NCBI GenBank assembly: GCA_934590355.1 | Contig: CAKTOX010000031.1 | Span: 1 to 18,745, forward strand | Reading direction: 5' to 3' | DNA length: 18,745 nt | Source of the DNA: an uncultured Oscillospiraceae bacterium | GTDB taxonomy: Bacteria > Bacillota > Clostridia > Oscillospirales > Oscillospiraceae | Shown here: piece after piece, positions 7,625-14,991 of the stretch | Position numbering within the stretch: the stretch's first letter is position 1 | Layout: each line of letters begins with the position of its first letter | Program-made: the position numbers and the translations under genes | Notes under the pieces: model-generated | The model's database searches: none | Seen by the model: only the letters and a program-made list of their open reading frames with translations | Told to the model about the DNA's origin: nothing

Positions 7625-8788
7625 TTACTTGCAGAAGGAGGACGGGCCGTTCTTTATAAGAGCGCGCGCGGAGGAGTGAACCATGACCTCCTCGGTGCCT
7701 GCGTAGATGCGGGCGCCGCGCTGGTCACGCCAAAGGCGCGCGATACGGCAGTCGTTGGTGTAGCCTATGCCGCCCATGACCTGCATTGCGTCGTCGATGA
7801 CCTCAAATGCCGCCTTGCCGGTGTAGCGCTTGAGAAGAGAGGCGTCAACACCGAGCTGCTCGCCGTTCTGCTTTTTCCATGCGCAGCGCAGCAGCATATT
7901 GTACATGTTGTCGCACTTTATCTTCATGTCGCAAAGCTTCTGCTGAATGATCTGGAAATCGCCGATGTTCTTACCGAATTGCTTGCGGGTACCGGCGTAT
8001 GCGAGGGCGTCGTTGTATGCGCACATTGCCATGCCGACGTTGGAAACGCAGGTGAACAGTCTTTCGGTCTCGAAATTCTTCATGAGCTGATAGAAGCCCC
8101 TGCCCTTGGTGCCGACGAGTGCGGATTCATCAAGCTCAACGTGGTCGAGATAAACCTCGCAGGTGGGCATGCAGTGGCAGCCGATCTTATCGAGGACGGA
8201 GATCTTCACGCCGGGAGCGTCGAGCGGAACGAGGTACCAGGACATGTCCTTGTACGGATTTTCGTTTTCGTACTCGCGCGCAATGCACATCATGTACGGT
8301 GCGACGGTTGCGCCGGTGTTGAAGGTCTTGTGGCCGTCTATGTAGACCTTGCCGTCAACGTGAGTTGCTCTTGTGGTCATACCGCTGTTGTCCGAGCCTG
8401 CCTGGGGCTCGGTGAAGCCGAGCGTGTAAGACTTGATGCCCTTGGAAGCATAAGCGAGTATTTTTTCCTGCTGCTCGGGAGTGCCGTAAGCCATGATGTT
8501 GTCTATCTCAAGGCTGCCGCCGGGAATGGTCAGCGCAGGCCAACCGCTTTCATAGAACTTGAGCTTGAGAAGGACGGTGGTGACGAGATCAAGACCGTCG
8601 CCGCCGAATTTGACAGGATGGTCGATGCGATGGAAGCCTTCCTCTACGAAAGCCTTGCAGGCCTTCTCGGGATACTTGTGCTCGCGGTCGCACTCCTTGA
8701 AGTATTCGTCGTAGTTGCCGCGCTTGATAAATTCTTCCGCGCTTTCAAGCAGGAGCTCCTGCTCCTCGGTAAGCTTAAAGTCGATCAT
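7625..8788 (-). CDS. CaiA-like acyl-CoA dehydrogenase / enoyl-CoA reductase
   Basis: A 387-residue flavin-dependent acyl-CoA dehydrogenase. Motifs in order: FKLTEEQELLLESAEEF, KECDREHKYPE (31-41), FTEPQAGSD for FAD/substrate binding (125-133), RKQFGKNIGDFQIIQQKL (268-285), FEVIDDAMQVMGGIGYT (328-344), RLWRDQRGARIYAGTEEVM (351-369). Several blocks (ECDRE-YPE, CAWKKQNG, AFEVIDDAMQV) match E. coli CaiA, the crotonobetainyl-CoA reductase. The usual YEGT glutamate is Ala363 (YAGT), but Glu242 in FETERL occupies the alternative catalytic position used by isovaleryl-CoA and long-chain dehydrogenases, so the enzyme should be active. ATG 8788 has AAAGGAG nine bases upstream; the open frame extends to 8854 but that stretch contains the sigma-54 promoter. 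Followed by FixA- and FixB-like genes, implying it works as an Etf-driven reductase. Exact enoyl-CoA unknown. Confidence 0.92.
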   Translation of the reverse strand: MIDFKLTEEQELLLESAEEFIKRGNYDEYFKECDREHKYPEKACKAFVEEGFHRIDHPVKFGGDGLDLVTTVLLKLKFYESGWPALTIPGGSLEIDNIMAYGTPEQQEKILAYASKGIKSYTLGFTEPQAGSDNSGMTTRATHVDGKVYIDGHKTFNTGATVAPYMMCIAREYENENPYKDMSWYLVPLDAPGVKISVLDKIGCHCMPTCEVYLDHVELDESALVGTKGRGFYQLMKNFETERLFTCVSNVGMAMCAYNDALAYAGTRKQFGKNIGDFQIIQQKLCDMKIKCDNMYNMLLRCAWKKQNGEQLGVDASLLKRYTGKAAFEVIDDAMQVMGGIGYTNDCRIARLWRDQRGARIYAGTEEVMVHSSARALIKNGPSSFCK

Positions 8789-8849
8789 TAAAATGTGACT
8801 CCTTTCATGATGATACACGTATGTGGGATTACCCCTACGAAAATACCAT

Positions 8850-8865
8850 AGCAAAAACCGTGCCA
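8850..8865 (-). promoter_or_regulatory. Sigma-54 (-24/-12) promoter of the acd-etfBA operon
   Basis: The minus strand reads TGGCACGGTTTTTGCT, a complete match to the RpoN consensus TGGCAYR-N4-TTGCW with correct GG-N10-GC spacing. Transcription would start near 8840, leaving a leader of about 50 bases before the acyl-CoA dehydrogenase ATG at 8788. The adjacent divergent gene encodes a sigma-54 activator, which is the expected partner. Confidence 0.9.
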
Positions 8866-8909
8866 GTATCGGGCGTAAACCGAAGAAAAAAATGGAATCT
8901 CAATGAAAA

Positions 8910-9107
8910 GAACAGCCGAACAGCTAATTATTTAATTAACAATAATGAAACGCGCGAATACCGGGAAGAAAAAAGACGAGAAAAAATTAGAAAATGCTTT
9001 TTTGAGCTCCCTGAACACCCAAAAAAGCTTGACATATGACACGTTCAAGCGTTACAATTTTGGCGAACACCGAACAGTTAGCGTACACTTTTTTGACCGT
9101 GCGAACA
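8910..9107 (+). promoter_or_regulatory. Cluster of GAACA repeats, candidate activator-binding sites
   Basis: GAACA occurs six times on the plus strand at 8910, 8918, 9013, 9065, 9072 and 9103, two of the groups as close tandem pairs. GCGAACACCG is present twice (9063-9072, 9101-9110), and the last copy is part of the palindrome AACACCGTGTT (9104-9114). They lie about 45-240 bases upstream of the acd sigma-54 promoter, the usual range for enhancer sites. The 9065-9107 group is just downstream of the activator's own promoter, which would suit autorepression. Confidence 0.45.
9029..9058 (+). promoter_or_regulatory. Sigma-A promoter of the activator gene
   Basis: Perfect -35 hexamer TTGACA (9029-9034), 18-base spacer, and -10 TACAAT (9053-9058). 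Transcription should begin near 9065, about 90 bases ahead of the chosen TTG start at 9157. An inverted repeat GCTTGA/TCAAGC spans the -35 and spacer. Confidence 0.75.
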
Positions 9108-9156
9108 CCGTGTTTTGACAAATAACGGTGAATGTACAAAATGGAGAGAAAAAACT

Positions 9157-11187
9157 TTGAAAAATTTAAGTGAACAACCTCTGATGGAAATCGCAAGGCA
9201 AAAGTTTATCAAAACAGGAGAAATCGAAAAATGTGTTCCGGAGGATATAGCGGCATCTTGGAAGAAATCGGCAGAATTCGGAGTTGATGCATCTTCGACG
9301 GTCCTCCCGGGCAAGCTCAACCGCGATGTTCTCACCAATGTTATTGTGCAGCTCAATGTGCGCGATTCCTATTTTTACGAAGCGGAAGCTCAGATGCTTG
9401 ATTATCTCGGCGCGGCAATAGTTTTTGTCGATGACCATCTGGACGTGTTTGCGATACGAGGCAGCCGCGCCCTCAAAGATGAGCTTAGAGCGAAAAACTT
9501 TCGATTCGGCTCCAATCTTGCCGGCTCCAGAGTGGGCACGAACGCCATTGCGCTCGCGTTTGAAACCGGTCAGGAAAAATGGGTCTACGGCAGCGAGCAT
9601 TATATTGACGCGCTCAAGGATTATGTTTGCGTCGCGATTTGCCCTCAGGTCGCAAAGCCCGACCGCGTGGGAATAGTTTTTCCGTGCATGATTATCATTC
9701 CGAGAGTGCGCTATTACGACGGAATGAAGCCGATATTCAGCTACATTCTCAAGACCCATATGTACAGGCAAAACAGTATTTTGAATTCCAATTATCTCAT
9801 GTACAATGCGGTCATCAACTTTTTCATTGCCCAAAGCGGAATGTGCTACATTGCCGTCGATCCCGACAACAAGATCATTGACGTCAGCGACAATGTTCTG
9901 ACGTCCCAGAATGTTAAGCTCAACCAGATAATAGGGCTGCAGCTTTCCGATTTTTCGCAGACTCTTGCCGAGGTTGCCGCCAAGGATATTTCCAAGGAGC
10001 TGCCCATGGAGTTCCACCGTGTTGCGCTTAAAATCGGGCCATACTACGTCAAGAAAAAAGAAGTCCTCAGCTCCGGAGAAGTCATCGGCAGCGTACTGTT
10101 TTTGGCACGCGACCCGAGTCTGCTTGCCCAAAGACTGCGAACGTATGATCATTTGACCGACACCGACGTTCCCGAAAGACGCACGACGTCGGCAAAATCG
10201 AGCGCTTATGTTGCCAAGTATAAATTCAGCGATCTGGTAGGAGCATCAGATACATTTTCCGCGGCACTTTACAAGGCGCAGCGCGTTGCGCAGAGTAACA
10301 GCAGCGTTCTCATTCTCGGCGAATCAGGCACCGGCAAGGAGCTTTTTGCGCAGTCGATCCATAATGCAAGCGCCCGCCGCGGCCGTCCGTTCGTTTCACT
10401 TAACTGTGCGGCAATGCCGCGCGAGCTTATCGACAGCGAGCTTTTCGGCTACGTTGAGGGTGCGTTTACGGGAGCGCGCAAAAGCGGTTCTCCCGGCAAG
10501 ATAGAGCTTGCCGACGGCGGCACTCTGTTCCTTGACGAAATAGGTGATATGCCGCTCGACCTTCAGGTGCATCTGCTGAAGGTTCTTGAGGACAGGCAGG
10601 TCACCCGTCTTGGCGACACAAAGCCGAGAAAGGTAGACGTCCGCATAATCGTTGCCACCAATCAAAATCTTCAAAGCCTTGTGGAGCAAGGAAAATTCCG
10701 CCTTGATCTCTATTACCGGATCAACGTGTTCACCATCCGTCTGCCGGCGCTGCGTGACCGCAAGGAGGACATACCCGATCTGTCATATTGCTTTTTGGGT
10801 CAGTGCAGCAAGGCTCTGGGCAAGAACGTGACTTACATATCACAGAAGGTTATCAATGCATTCATGGCGTATGACTGGCCGGGCAACCTGCGCGAGCTGC
10901 GCAATGCCGTCGAATACGGCGTTAATCTTGCAACGGCACAGAAAATTTCCATAAATGACATTCCCGACAACATAGCCTGCTGCGCTCAGGACACCGCTGA
11001 GGATATTGTGGAATGTGACGCGGGAATATTCGGTGCGGCGATGTCGGAATCCGATGCCGAAACGCGCCGGATAATCGAGCTTCTTGAAAAATATAAAGGC
11101 AACAAGAGCAAGGTCGCCGACGAAATGGGTATGTCCCGTCCGGCTCTTTACCGCAGGCTGAAAAAACTGAACATAGACGTGGATTAA
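9157..11187 (+). CDS. Sigma-54-dependent transcriptional activator (AcoR-like: GAF-PAS-AAA+-Fis)
   Basis: A 676-residue bacterial enhancer-binding protein. The N-terminal sensory part has an AcoR-type GAF-like domain with SRVGTNAI (124-131) and a PAS-like stretch around CYIAVDPDNKIIDVS (230-244). The AAA+ domain is complete: Walker A GESGTGKE (388-395), the sigma-54-contacting GAFTGA loop (435-440), Walker B GGTLFLDE with Asp460-Glu461, DLYYRINVFTIRLPALRDR, and WPGNLREL. The C-terminus is a Fis-type helix-turn-helix, GNKSKVADEMGMSRPALYRR (648-667). It should hydrolyse ATP to open RpoN promoters in response to a small ligand, probably the pathway substrate or its CoA ester. Start TTG 9157 is chosen for GGAG ten bases upstream; TTG 9115 and ATG 9184 lack good sites. 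It lies between the two sigma-54 promoters, so both arms are its likely targets. Confidence 0.93.
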   Translation: MKNLSEQPLMEIARQKFIKTGEIEKCVPEDIAASWKKSAEFGVDASSTVLPGKLNRDVLTNVIVQLNVRDSYFYEAEAQMLDYLGAAIVFVDDHLDVFAIRGSRALKDELRAKNFRFGSNLAGSRVGTNAIALAFETGQEKWVYGSEHYIDALKDYVCVAICPQVAKPDRVGIVFPCMIIIPRVRYYDGMKPIFSYILKTHMYRQNSILNSNYLMYNAVINFFIAQSGMCYIAVDPDNKIIDVSDNVLTSQNVKLNQIIGLQLSDFSQTLAEVAAKDISKELPMEFHRVALKIGPYYVKKKEVLSSGEVIGSVLFLARDPSLLAQRLRTYDHLTDTDVPERRTTSAKSSAYVAKYKFSDLVGASDTFSAALYKAQRVAQSNSSVLILGESGTGKELFAQSIHNASARRGRPFVSLNCAAMPRELIDSELFGYVEGAFTGARKSGSPGKIELADGGTLFLDEIGDMPLDLQVHLLKVLEDRQVTRLGDTKPRKVDVRIIVATNQNLQSLVEQGKFRLDLYYRINVFTIRLPALRDRKEDIPDLSYCFLGQCSKALGKNVTYISQKVINAFMAYDWPGNLRELRNAVEYGVNLATAQKISINDIPDNIACCAQDTAEDIVECDAGIFGAAMSESDAETRRIIELLEKYKGNKSKVADEMGMSRPALYRRLKKLNIDVD

Positions 11188-11199
11188 ACAAAAAAATAT

Positions 11200-11240
11200 C
11201 TGCGGCGCACCCGATTTTGACGGGTGCGCCGCAGTTTTCG
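11200..11240 (+). terminator. Intrinsic terminator of the activator gene
   Basis: Perfect 14-bp GC-rich stem CTGCGGCGCACCCG / CGGGTGCGCCGCAG (11200-11213, 11221-11234) with a seven-base loop, followed by TTTTCGTT. It starts 13 bases after the activator stop codon. The A-run just before the stem would let it work in the opposite direction too. It insulates the following sigma-54 promoter from activator transcription. Confidence 0.92.
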
Positions 11241-11247
11241 TTAAAAT

Positions 11248-11263
11248 TGGCACAAGTTTTGCT
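11248..11263 (+). promoter_or_regulatory. Sigma-54 (-24/-12) promoter of the right-arm operon
   Basis: TGGCACAAGTTTTGCT matches TGGCAYR-N4-TTGCW at every defined position, with GG-N10-GC spacing. Transcription would start near 11274, giving a leader of about 110 bases before the CoA-transferase ATG at 11386. It lies 14 bases beyond the activator's terminator stem. One GAACA (11169-11173) is about 75 bases upstream. Confidence 0.9.
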
Positions 11264-11293
11264 TAATGAAGACTGGGTAGTATTTTTGTCCGC

Positions 11294-11329
11294 CAGCTGT
11301 CCGCCCGGCTTGAGGGTGTGCCGGAGCTG
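11294..11329 (+). other. Leader hairpin of the right-arm operon
   Basis: Two nested arms, CAGCT/AGCTG (11294-11298, 11325-11329) outside and CCGGC/GCCGG (11305-11309, 11320-11324) inside, with a six-base bulge on the 5' side and a ten-base loop. It lies in the untranslated leader of the sigma-54 transcript. No U-run follows, so it may stabilise the mRNA rather than terminate it. No known riboswitch was recognised. Confidence 0.3.
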
Positions 11330-11385
11330 CGGCTGCGCGAAAAAAGCGAAATTCGGTACATTTTCTGAAAAAGGAGAAAACTATA

Positions 11386-12564
11386 ATGAACAGACCTCTT
11401 GACGGCGTTAAAGTTATCGAGTTATCAATGGTCATATCCGCTCCTTCCTGCGGCAAAGCTCTCTATGAGATGGGCGCAGAGGTCATCAAGGTCGAAACCA
11501 GCGACAGAGGCGACAACTGGAGAACAACCCCACGCGTGTACGCGAGTCCGATCCTTCCCAACGAAAGCCCCGTCTACGAGAGCCTTAACTCGGGCAAAAA
11601 GCACGTTAAGCTCGACCTCAGAAATCCCGTTGAGCTCGAAAAGCTTAAAAAGCTGATAGACAAGTCGGATGTTTTTCTGGTCAACTACCGCGCAGGCGCG
11701 CTCAAGGCGATGGGTCTTGATTATGAGTCTTTAAAGCAGCGCAACCCCCGTCTGGTGTATGCAAGCATAACCGGCTACGGCGAGAAGGGGCCGCGCAAGA
11801 CCGACCCCGGCTATGACAACACGACCTACTGGGCGGAGACCGGCTTCCTCATGGATATGGTCATCCAAAATGAAGCCGGCGACAGTCTTCCCATCAACGG
11901 CCCTGTCGGTGGCGGCGATACCGCGGTCGGCGGATGGGTCGCGGGCGGAATTTGCGCAGCGCTCTACCAGCGCGAGAAGACCGGCGAGGGCGGATATGTT
12001 ACCTGCCCTCTGTACGGAGCGGGAATCTGGGCCTTCTCTCAGATGAGCATCGGCACTCAGTACGGCTATCAGTGGCCGCGCAACTATTATCAGATGCCGC
12101 CCACTAACTGCCCGTACAAAACTGCCGACGGCGACTACATAATGACAAGCATGAGCAAATACGACGAGCAGTGGCCTAAATTCTGCTATGTCTACGATAT
12201 GGAGGAGCTGAAGGACCATCCCGTGTTCAGCCATCAGGCGACCACGATCGCACTTGAGCCGCGCAAGGAATGTATAAAGGCTATTGCGGCGCACGCTATA
12301 AAGTGCAAGACCGAGGACGTCCTCAGACGCTTGAGCGAGGCTGATCTTGTTTACTGCAAGATGCCTCACTTCAAAGATGTGTACACCAGCGAGCAGGCAA
12401 TCGCGAATGAGGATATTGTTCCGTTCACCTATGAATCCGGCAAGTCGGTTTACATTCCCAAGCCTCCTCTCCGCTTCAACGGCATCGGCCCCCGCCCGCA
12501 CGCCGTCTGCGGAACTCCCGGCGCAGATAACGAAGAAGTGTTCAAAGAGTTCGGCTTAGAGTAA
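11386..12564 (+). CDS. Family III (CaiB/BaiF) CoA-transferase, right arm
   Basis: A 392-residue CoA-transferase, the third of its family here. Signatures are RPLDGVKVIELSMVISAPSC (3-22), LYEMGAEVIKVETSDRGDNW (26-45), LNSGKKHVKLDLRNP (67-81), ITGYGEKGPRKTDPGYDNT (128-146) and GPVGGGDTAVGG with Asp178 at the nucleophile position. It shares the GYGEKGP and PGYDN blocks with the left-arm copies but differs elsewhere (SLNSGKK instead of SLNANKR), so it probably serves a different acid. ATG 11386 follows AAGGAG nine bases upstream. It is the first gene of the sigma-54 operon and precedes the FabK-like flavoprotein, the hydroxyacid dehydrogenase and EtfBA, suggesting it sets the CoA state of a donor or product of that oxidative branch. 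This last point is inference. Confidence 0.92.
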   Translation: MNRPLDGVKVIELSMVISAPSCGKALYEMGAEVIKVETSDRGDNWRTTPRVYASPILPNESPVYESLNSGKKHVKLDLRNPVELEKLKKLIDKSDVFLVNYRAGALKAMGLDYESLKQRNPRLVYASITGYGEKGPRKTDPGYDNTTYWAETGFLMDMVIQNEAGDSLPINGPVGGGDTAVGGWVAGGICAALYQREKTGEGGYVTCPLYGAGIWAFSQMSIGTQYGYQWPRNYYQMPPTNCPYKTADGDYIMTSMSKYDEQWPKFCYVYDMEELKDHPVFSHQATTIALEPRKECIKAIAAHAIKCKTEDVLRRLSEADLVYCKMPHFKDVYTSEQAIANEDIVPFTYESGKSVYIPKPPLRFNGIGPRPHAVCGTPGADNEEVFKEFGLE

Positions 12565-12577
12565 ACACATAAGCTTC

Positions 12578-12604
12578 GGCATCGGGACTCATCCTCCCGA
12601 TGCC
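12578..12604 (+). other. Intercistronic hairpin after right-arm CoA-transferase
   Basis: Perfect 10-bp stem GGCATCGGGA / TCCCGATGCC (12578-12587, 12595-12604) with a seven-base loop, in the 65-base gap between the CoA-transferase and the FabK-like gene. No U-run follows. Likely effects are protection of the upstream message or partial attenuation, so that the transferase is made in excess of the downstream genes. Confidence 0.5.
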
Positions 12605-12629
12605 TGACAAAAATACAAGGAGAGAAAAA

Positions 12630-13610
12630 ATGTCAAAAGTCATTAAAACCGCAGTAACCGAAAAGCTCGGTATCAAATATCCGATTTTCCAGGGCGGCAT
12701 GGCGTGGATAGTAGACGCCCAAATGGTCGCCGCCGTTGCAAATGCAGGCGGCCTGGGAATTCTTCCCTCGGGCACCTGCGAAAACGCCGAAGCGCTCCGC
12801 TCCGAAATCAGGAAGATCAAGGAGCTTACCGATAAGCCCTATGCCGTCAATTTCACCTTCATGCCGTCTCTGGCAAGCGTTGATTATCCTTCTTATCTGA
12901 AGGTCTGCATAGAGGAAGGCGTAAAGATCATCGAGACCTCCGGTATGCCGGCAAAGCCCCCTCTCATGGAGGCGATGAAGAAGGCGGGCATGATCGTCAT
13001 TCATAAGTGCACCACCGTAAAGCACGCTTTAAAAGCTCAGTCCATCGGCTGTGACATGGTCGTTGCCGACGGCTGCGAGTGCGCCGGACACTCCGGTGAG
13101 ACCGATATAGGCTCCATCGTTCTGACACCGCGCTGTGTCGAGGAGCTTTCCGTTCCCGTGATCATGGCAGGCGGAATTGCAAACGGCAAGCAGATGGCGG
13201 CAGCGCTCATGATGGGCGCGGAAGGCGTTTACCTCGGAACTCGTATGCTTCTGACCAAGGAGTGCCCCGTTCTTGATACGGTGAAGGAATATCTCGCGGA
13301 GAACGCAGACGAGACCTGCACTTCTTATCTGCTTCGTGCGTTCAGAAACACCACCCGCCTTTACAAGAGCAATGTAGTTAAAGAGGCTCTTGAAAAGGAA
13401 AAGGCAGGCTGCGAGTTTTCCGCAATTGCCGAAGCCGTTGCAGGAGCGACCGCAAAGAAAATGTTCTATGAAAACGGCGACGTTGAGAACTGCGGCGTTA
13501 TCAGCTACGGTCAGGCAGGCGGCCTTTGCCACAGCGTCATTTCCATTCAGGAGGTAATCGACTCCATGATGGCCGACTGCGTTGAGGCTCTCGGCAGATT
13601 TGACGCATGA
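12630..13610 (+). CDS. FabK/nitronate monooxygenase-like FMN enzyme
   Basis: A 326-residue TIM-barrel flavoprotein of the 2-nitropropane dioxygenase/enoyl-ACP reductase II superfamily. Visible motifs are LGIKYPIFQGGMAWI (13-27), AVANAGGLGIL for the flavin loop (35-45), DGCECAGHSGE (148-157) containing the conserved active-site region with His154, and phosphate-binding PVIMAGGIANGKQM (176-189) and GAEGVYLGTRML (197-207). Members either oxidise nitronates or reduce enoyl thioesters with NAD(P)H; length suits both. In this operon, between a CoA-transferase and an Etf-linked dehydrogenase, an enoyl-thioester reductase or other FMN redox role seems more natural than nitronate oxidation, but this is context only. 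ATG 12630 has AAGGAG seven bases upstream; the frame opens earlier at 12600 inside a hairpin. A paralogue begins at base 73 on the other arm. Confidence 0.88.
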   Translation: MSKVIKTAVTEKLGIKYPIFQGGMAWIVDAQMVAAVANAGGLGILPSGTCENAEALRSEIRKIKELTDKPYAVNFTFMPSLASVDYPSYLKVCIEEGVKIIETSGMPAKPPLMEAMKKAGMIVIHKCTTVKHALKAQSIGCDMVVADGCECAGHSGETDIGSIVLTPRCVEELSVPVIMAGGIANGKQMAAALMMGAEGVYLGTRMLLTKECPVLDTVKEYLAENADETCTSYLLRAFRNTTRLYKSNVVKEALEKEKAGCEFSAIAEAVAGATAKKMFYENGDVENCGVISYGQAGGLCHSVISIQEVIDSMMADCVEALGRFDA

Positions 13611-13632
13611 ACTTAATTGTGAGGTAATTACG

Positions 13633-14991
13633 GTGAATAGTAATGCTATCGAAAATCTCAAGACAGAACTTGGAGAACGCTGCGTGCTCACCGGTGAGGC
13701 AATCGGAGCGGACTACTGCCATGATGAGTATCCCGGCGGCAGCTTTGCCCCCGACGCCGTCGTTGAGGCGGAAAGCGCCAAGAACGTAGCGGCAGTTCTC
13801 AAAATATGCTCCGAAAGCAAGACCCCCGTGACTGTCCGCGGAGCCGGTACGGGTCAGGCGGGCGGCAGCGTTCCCGTGAATGCCGGCGTTGTGCTGTCGA
13901 TAAAGGGCATGAACAAGGTGCTCGGCTTTGACGAGACCGAGCGCACCCTGACGGTGCAGCCGGGCGTACTTTTGCAGGATGTCAAGGCCGAGGCCGAGCG
14001 CCGCGGGCTGTACTATCCCCCCGATCCCGGCGAAAAGACCGCGACCATCGGCGGCAACGCCGCGACCGATGCGGGCGGCCCCTGCGCGGTCAAATACGGC
14101 AGCACCCGCGACTACGTCGCTTCGGCGCTCGTCGTGACGGCAGATGGCAGCATCGTGCGTGTTGACGAAAAGGAAAAGCTCGACAATATCATCGGCAGCG
14201 AGGGCACGCTTGCGGTTATCTGCGAGCTCACCGTCAAGCTCATAGACAAGCCTAAGGCCGACGCAATTCTGCTCCTGCCGTTCATGGACACCGAAAGCTG
14301 CATAAAGGCGGCACAGACCATTCTCGGCACGGACTGCGCGCCTGCCGTCGTCGAATATATGGACACCGATATGGTCGAGTTCTCAGGCAAGGTGACGGGA
14401 AATCCCGTGTTCCCCGTCGAGATGGACGGCGAGCGAGTCGCAGCGACCCTCATGGCGGTGCTCGAGGGCGATGATGACGACCTTGTCATGGAACAGATGG
14501 AGACCATCGCCGAGCTTGCCGAGGAGCTTGAGTGCCTCGACATCCTCGTGGGCGATACGATAACCATGAAGAGAGATATGTGGGCGGCTCACGATGCCTT
14601 CCACACCTCCATGGAAAGCGGCGCGAAGAACTCTTTTGAATATAACATAACCGTTCCGACGGAGAAGATTGCCGAGATGGTCGAGTGGGTAAAGCCGGCT
14701 GCCGAGGCAAAGGGCATGAAGGCGATGGCATATGCCCATGTAGGCACTGGCGGAATGCACATCCACCTTGCCTTTGACGGCGAGAAGCCCGAATTTAAGA
14801 CCATTCTTGCGGATTTCACCCCGACGGTTTATGCAAAGTGCGTCGAGCTCGGCGGAGACATCCGCGGCGAGTACGGCATCGGCTACGCAAAGCTTTCTTA
14901 TCTCGACGCCGAGGCGCTTGAAAAATTCGCCGCCGCAAAGGCGGAGCTCGATCCCAAGGGCATACTCAATCCCGGAAAGGCGGCGGTCTGA
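13633..14991 (+). CDS. GlcD/LctD-type FAD-linked 2-hydroxyacid dehydrogenase with atypical GEYG motif
   Basis: A 452-residue member of the vanillyl-alcohol-oxidase/PCMH flavoprotein family (FAD_binding_4 plus FAD-oxidase C domain), as in D-lactate, glycolate and D-2-hydroxyglutarate dehydrogenases. The FAD domain shows VTVRGAGTGQAGGSVP (about 67-82), YPPDPGEKTATIGGNAATDA and GGPCAVKYGSTRDYV. In the C-terminal domain, His369 and His376 (AHVGTGGMH) and Glu413 match the metal-binding residues of the family. The next residue, normally the catalytic His of GEHG, is Tyr414 (GEYGIG, codon TAC). GTG 13633 is chosen: GAGG lies eight bases upstream and it clears the preceding stop. Its stop overlaps the EtfB ATG (TGATG), strong evidence that the enzyme feeds electrons to that Etf, as in LctBCD lactate dehydrogenase. 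The substrate is likely a 2-hydroxyacid, but the Tyr makes this less certain. Confidence 0.9.
   Translation: MNSNAIENLKTELGERCVLTGEAIGADYCHDEYPGGSFAPDAVVEAESAKNVAAVLKICSESKTPVTVRGAGTGQAGGSVPVNAGVVLSIKGMNKVLGFDETERTLTVQPGVLLQDVKAEAERRGLYYPPDPGEKTATIGGNAATDAGGPCAVKYGSTRDYVASALVVTADGSIVRVDEKEKLDNIIGSEGTLAVICELTVKLIDKPKADAILLLPFMDTESCIKAAQTILGTDCAPAVVEYMDTDMVEFSGKVTGNPVFPVEMDGERVAATLMAVLEGDDDDLVMEQMETIAELAEELECLDILVGDTITMKRDMWAAHDAFHTSMESGAKNSFEYNITVPTEKIAEMVEWVKPAAEAKGMKAMAYAHVGTGGMHIHLAFDGEKPEFKTILADFTPTVYAKCVELGGDIRGEYGIGYAKLSYLDAEALEKFAAAKAELDPKGILNPGKAAV

Larger units (their letters stand above)
8789..9156. other. Divergent regulatory region between the two arms
   Basis: No gene is supported in these 368 bases. 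The region holds the leader and sigma-54 promoter of the minus-strand acyl-CoA dehydrogenase operon, the sigma-A promoter of the plus-strand activator gene, six GAACA repeats, an AT-rich symmetric patch TAATTA-TT-TAATTA (near 8924-8938) that could help DNA bending, and a purine-rich stretch (about 8940-9000). An inverted repeat GCTTGA/TCAAGC (9027-9050) overlaps the activator's -35 box. Confidence 0.75.

Noticed and set aside
7676..8791. Plus-strand open frame opposite the CaiA-like gene
   Set aside because: Antisense shadow of a gene with conserved acyl-CoA dehydrogenase motifs throughout.
8821..9039. Short plus-strand open frame in the divergent regulatory region
   Set aside because: It overlaps the sigma-54 promoter and the activator promoter, is rich in Lys, Arg and Asn from purine-rich DNA, and has no start signal.
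9166..10152. Minus-strand open frame within the activator gene
   Set aside because: Antisense to the GAF/PAS part of an intact enhancer-binding protein; no ribosome binding site or domain.
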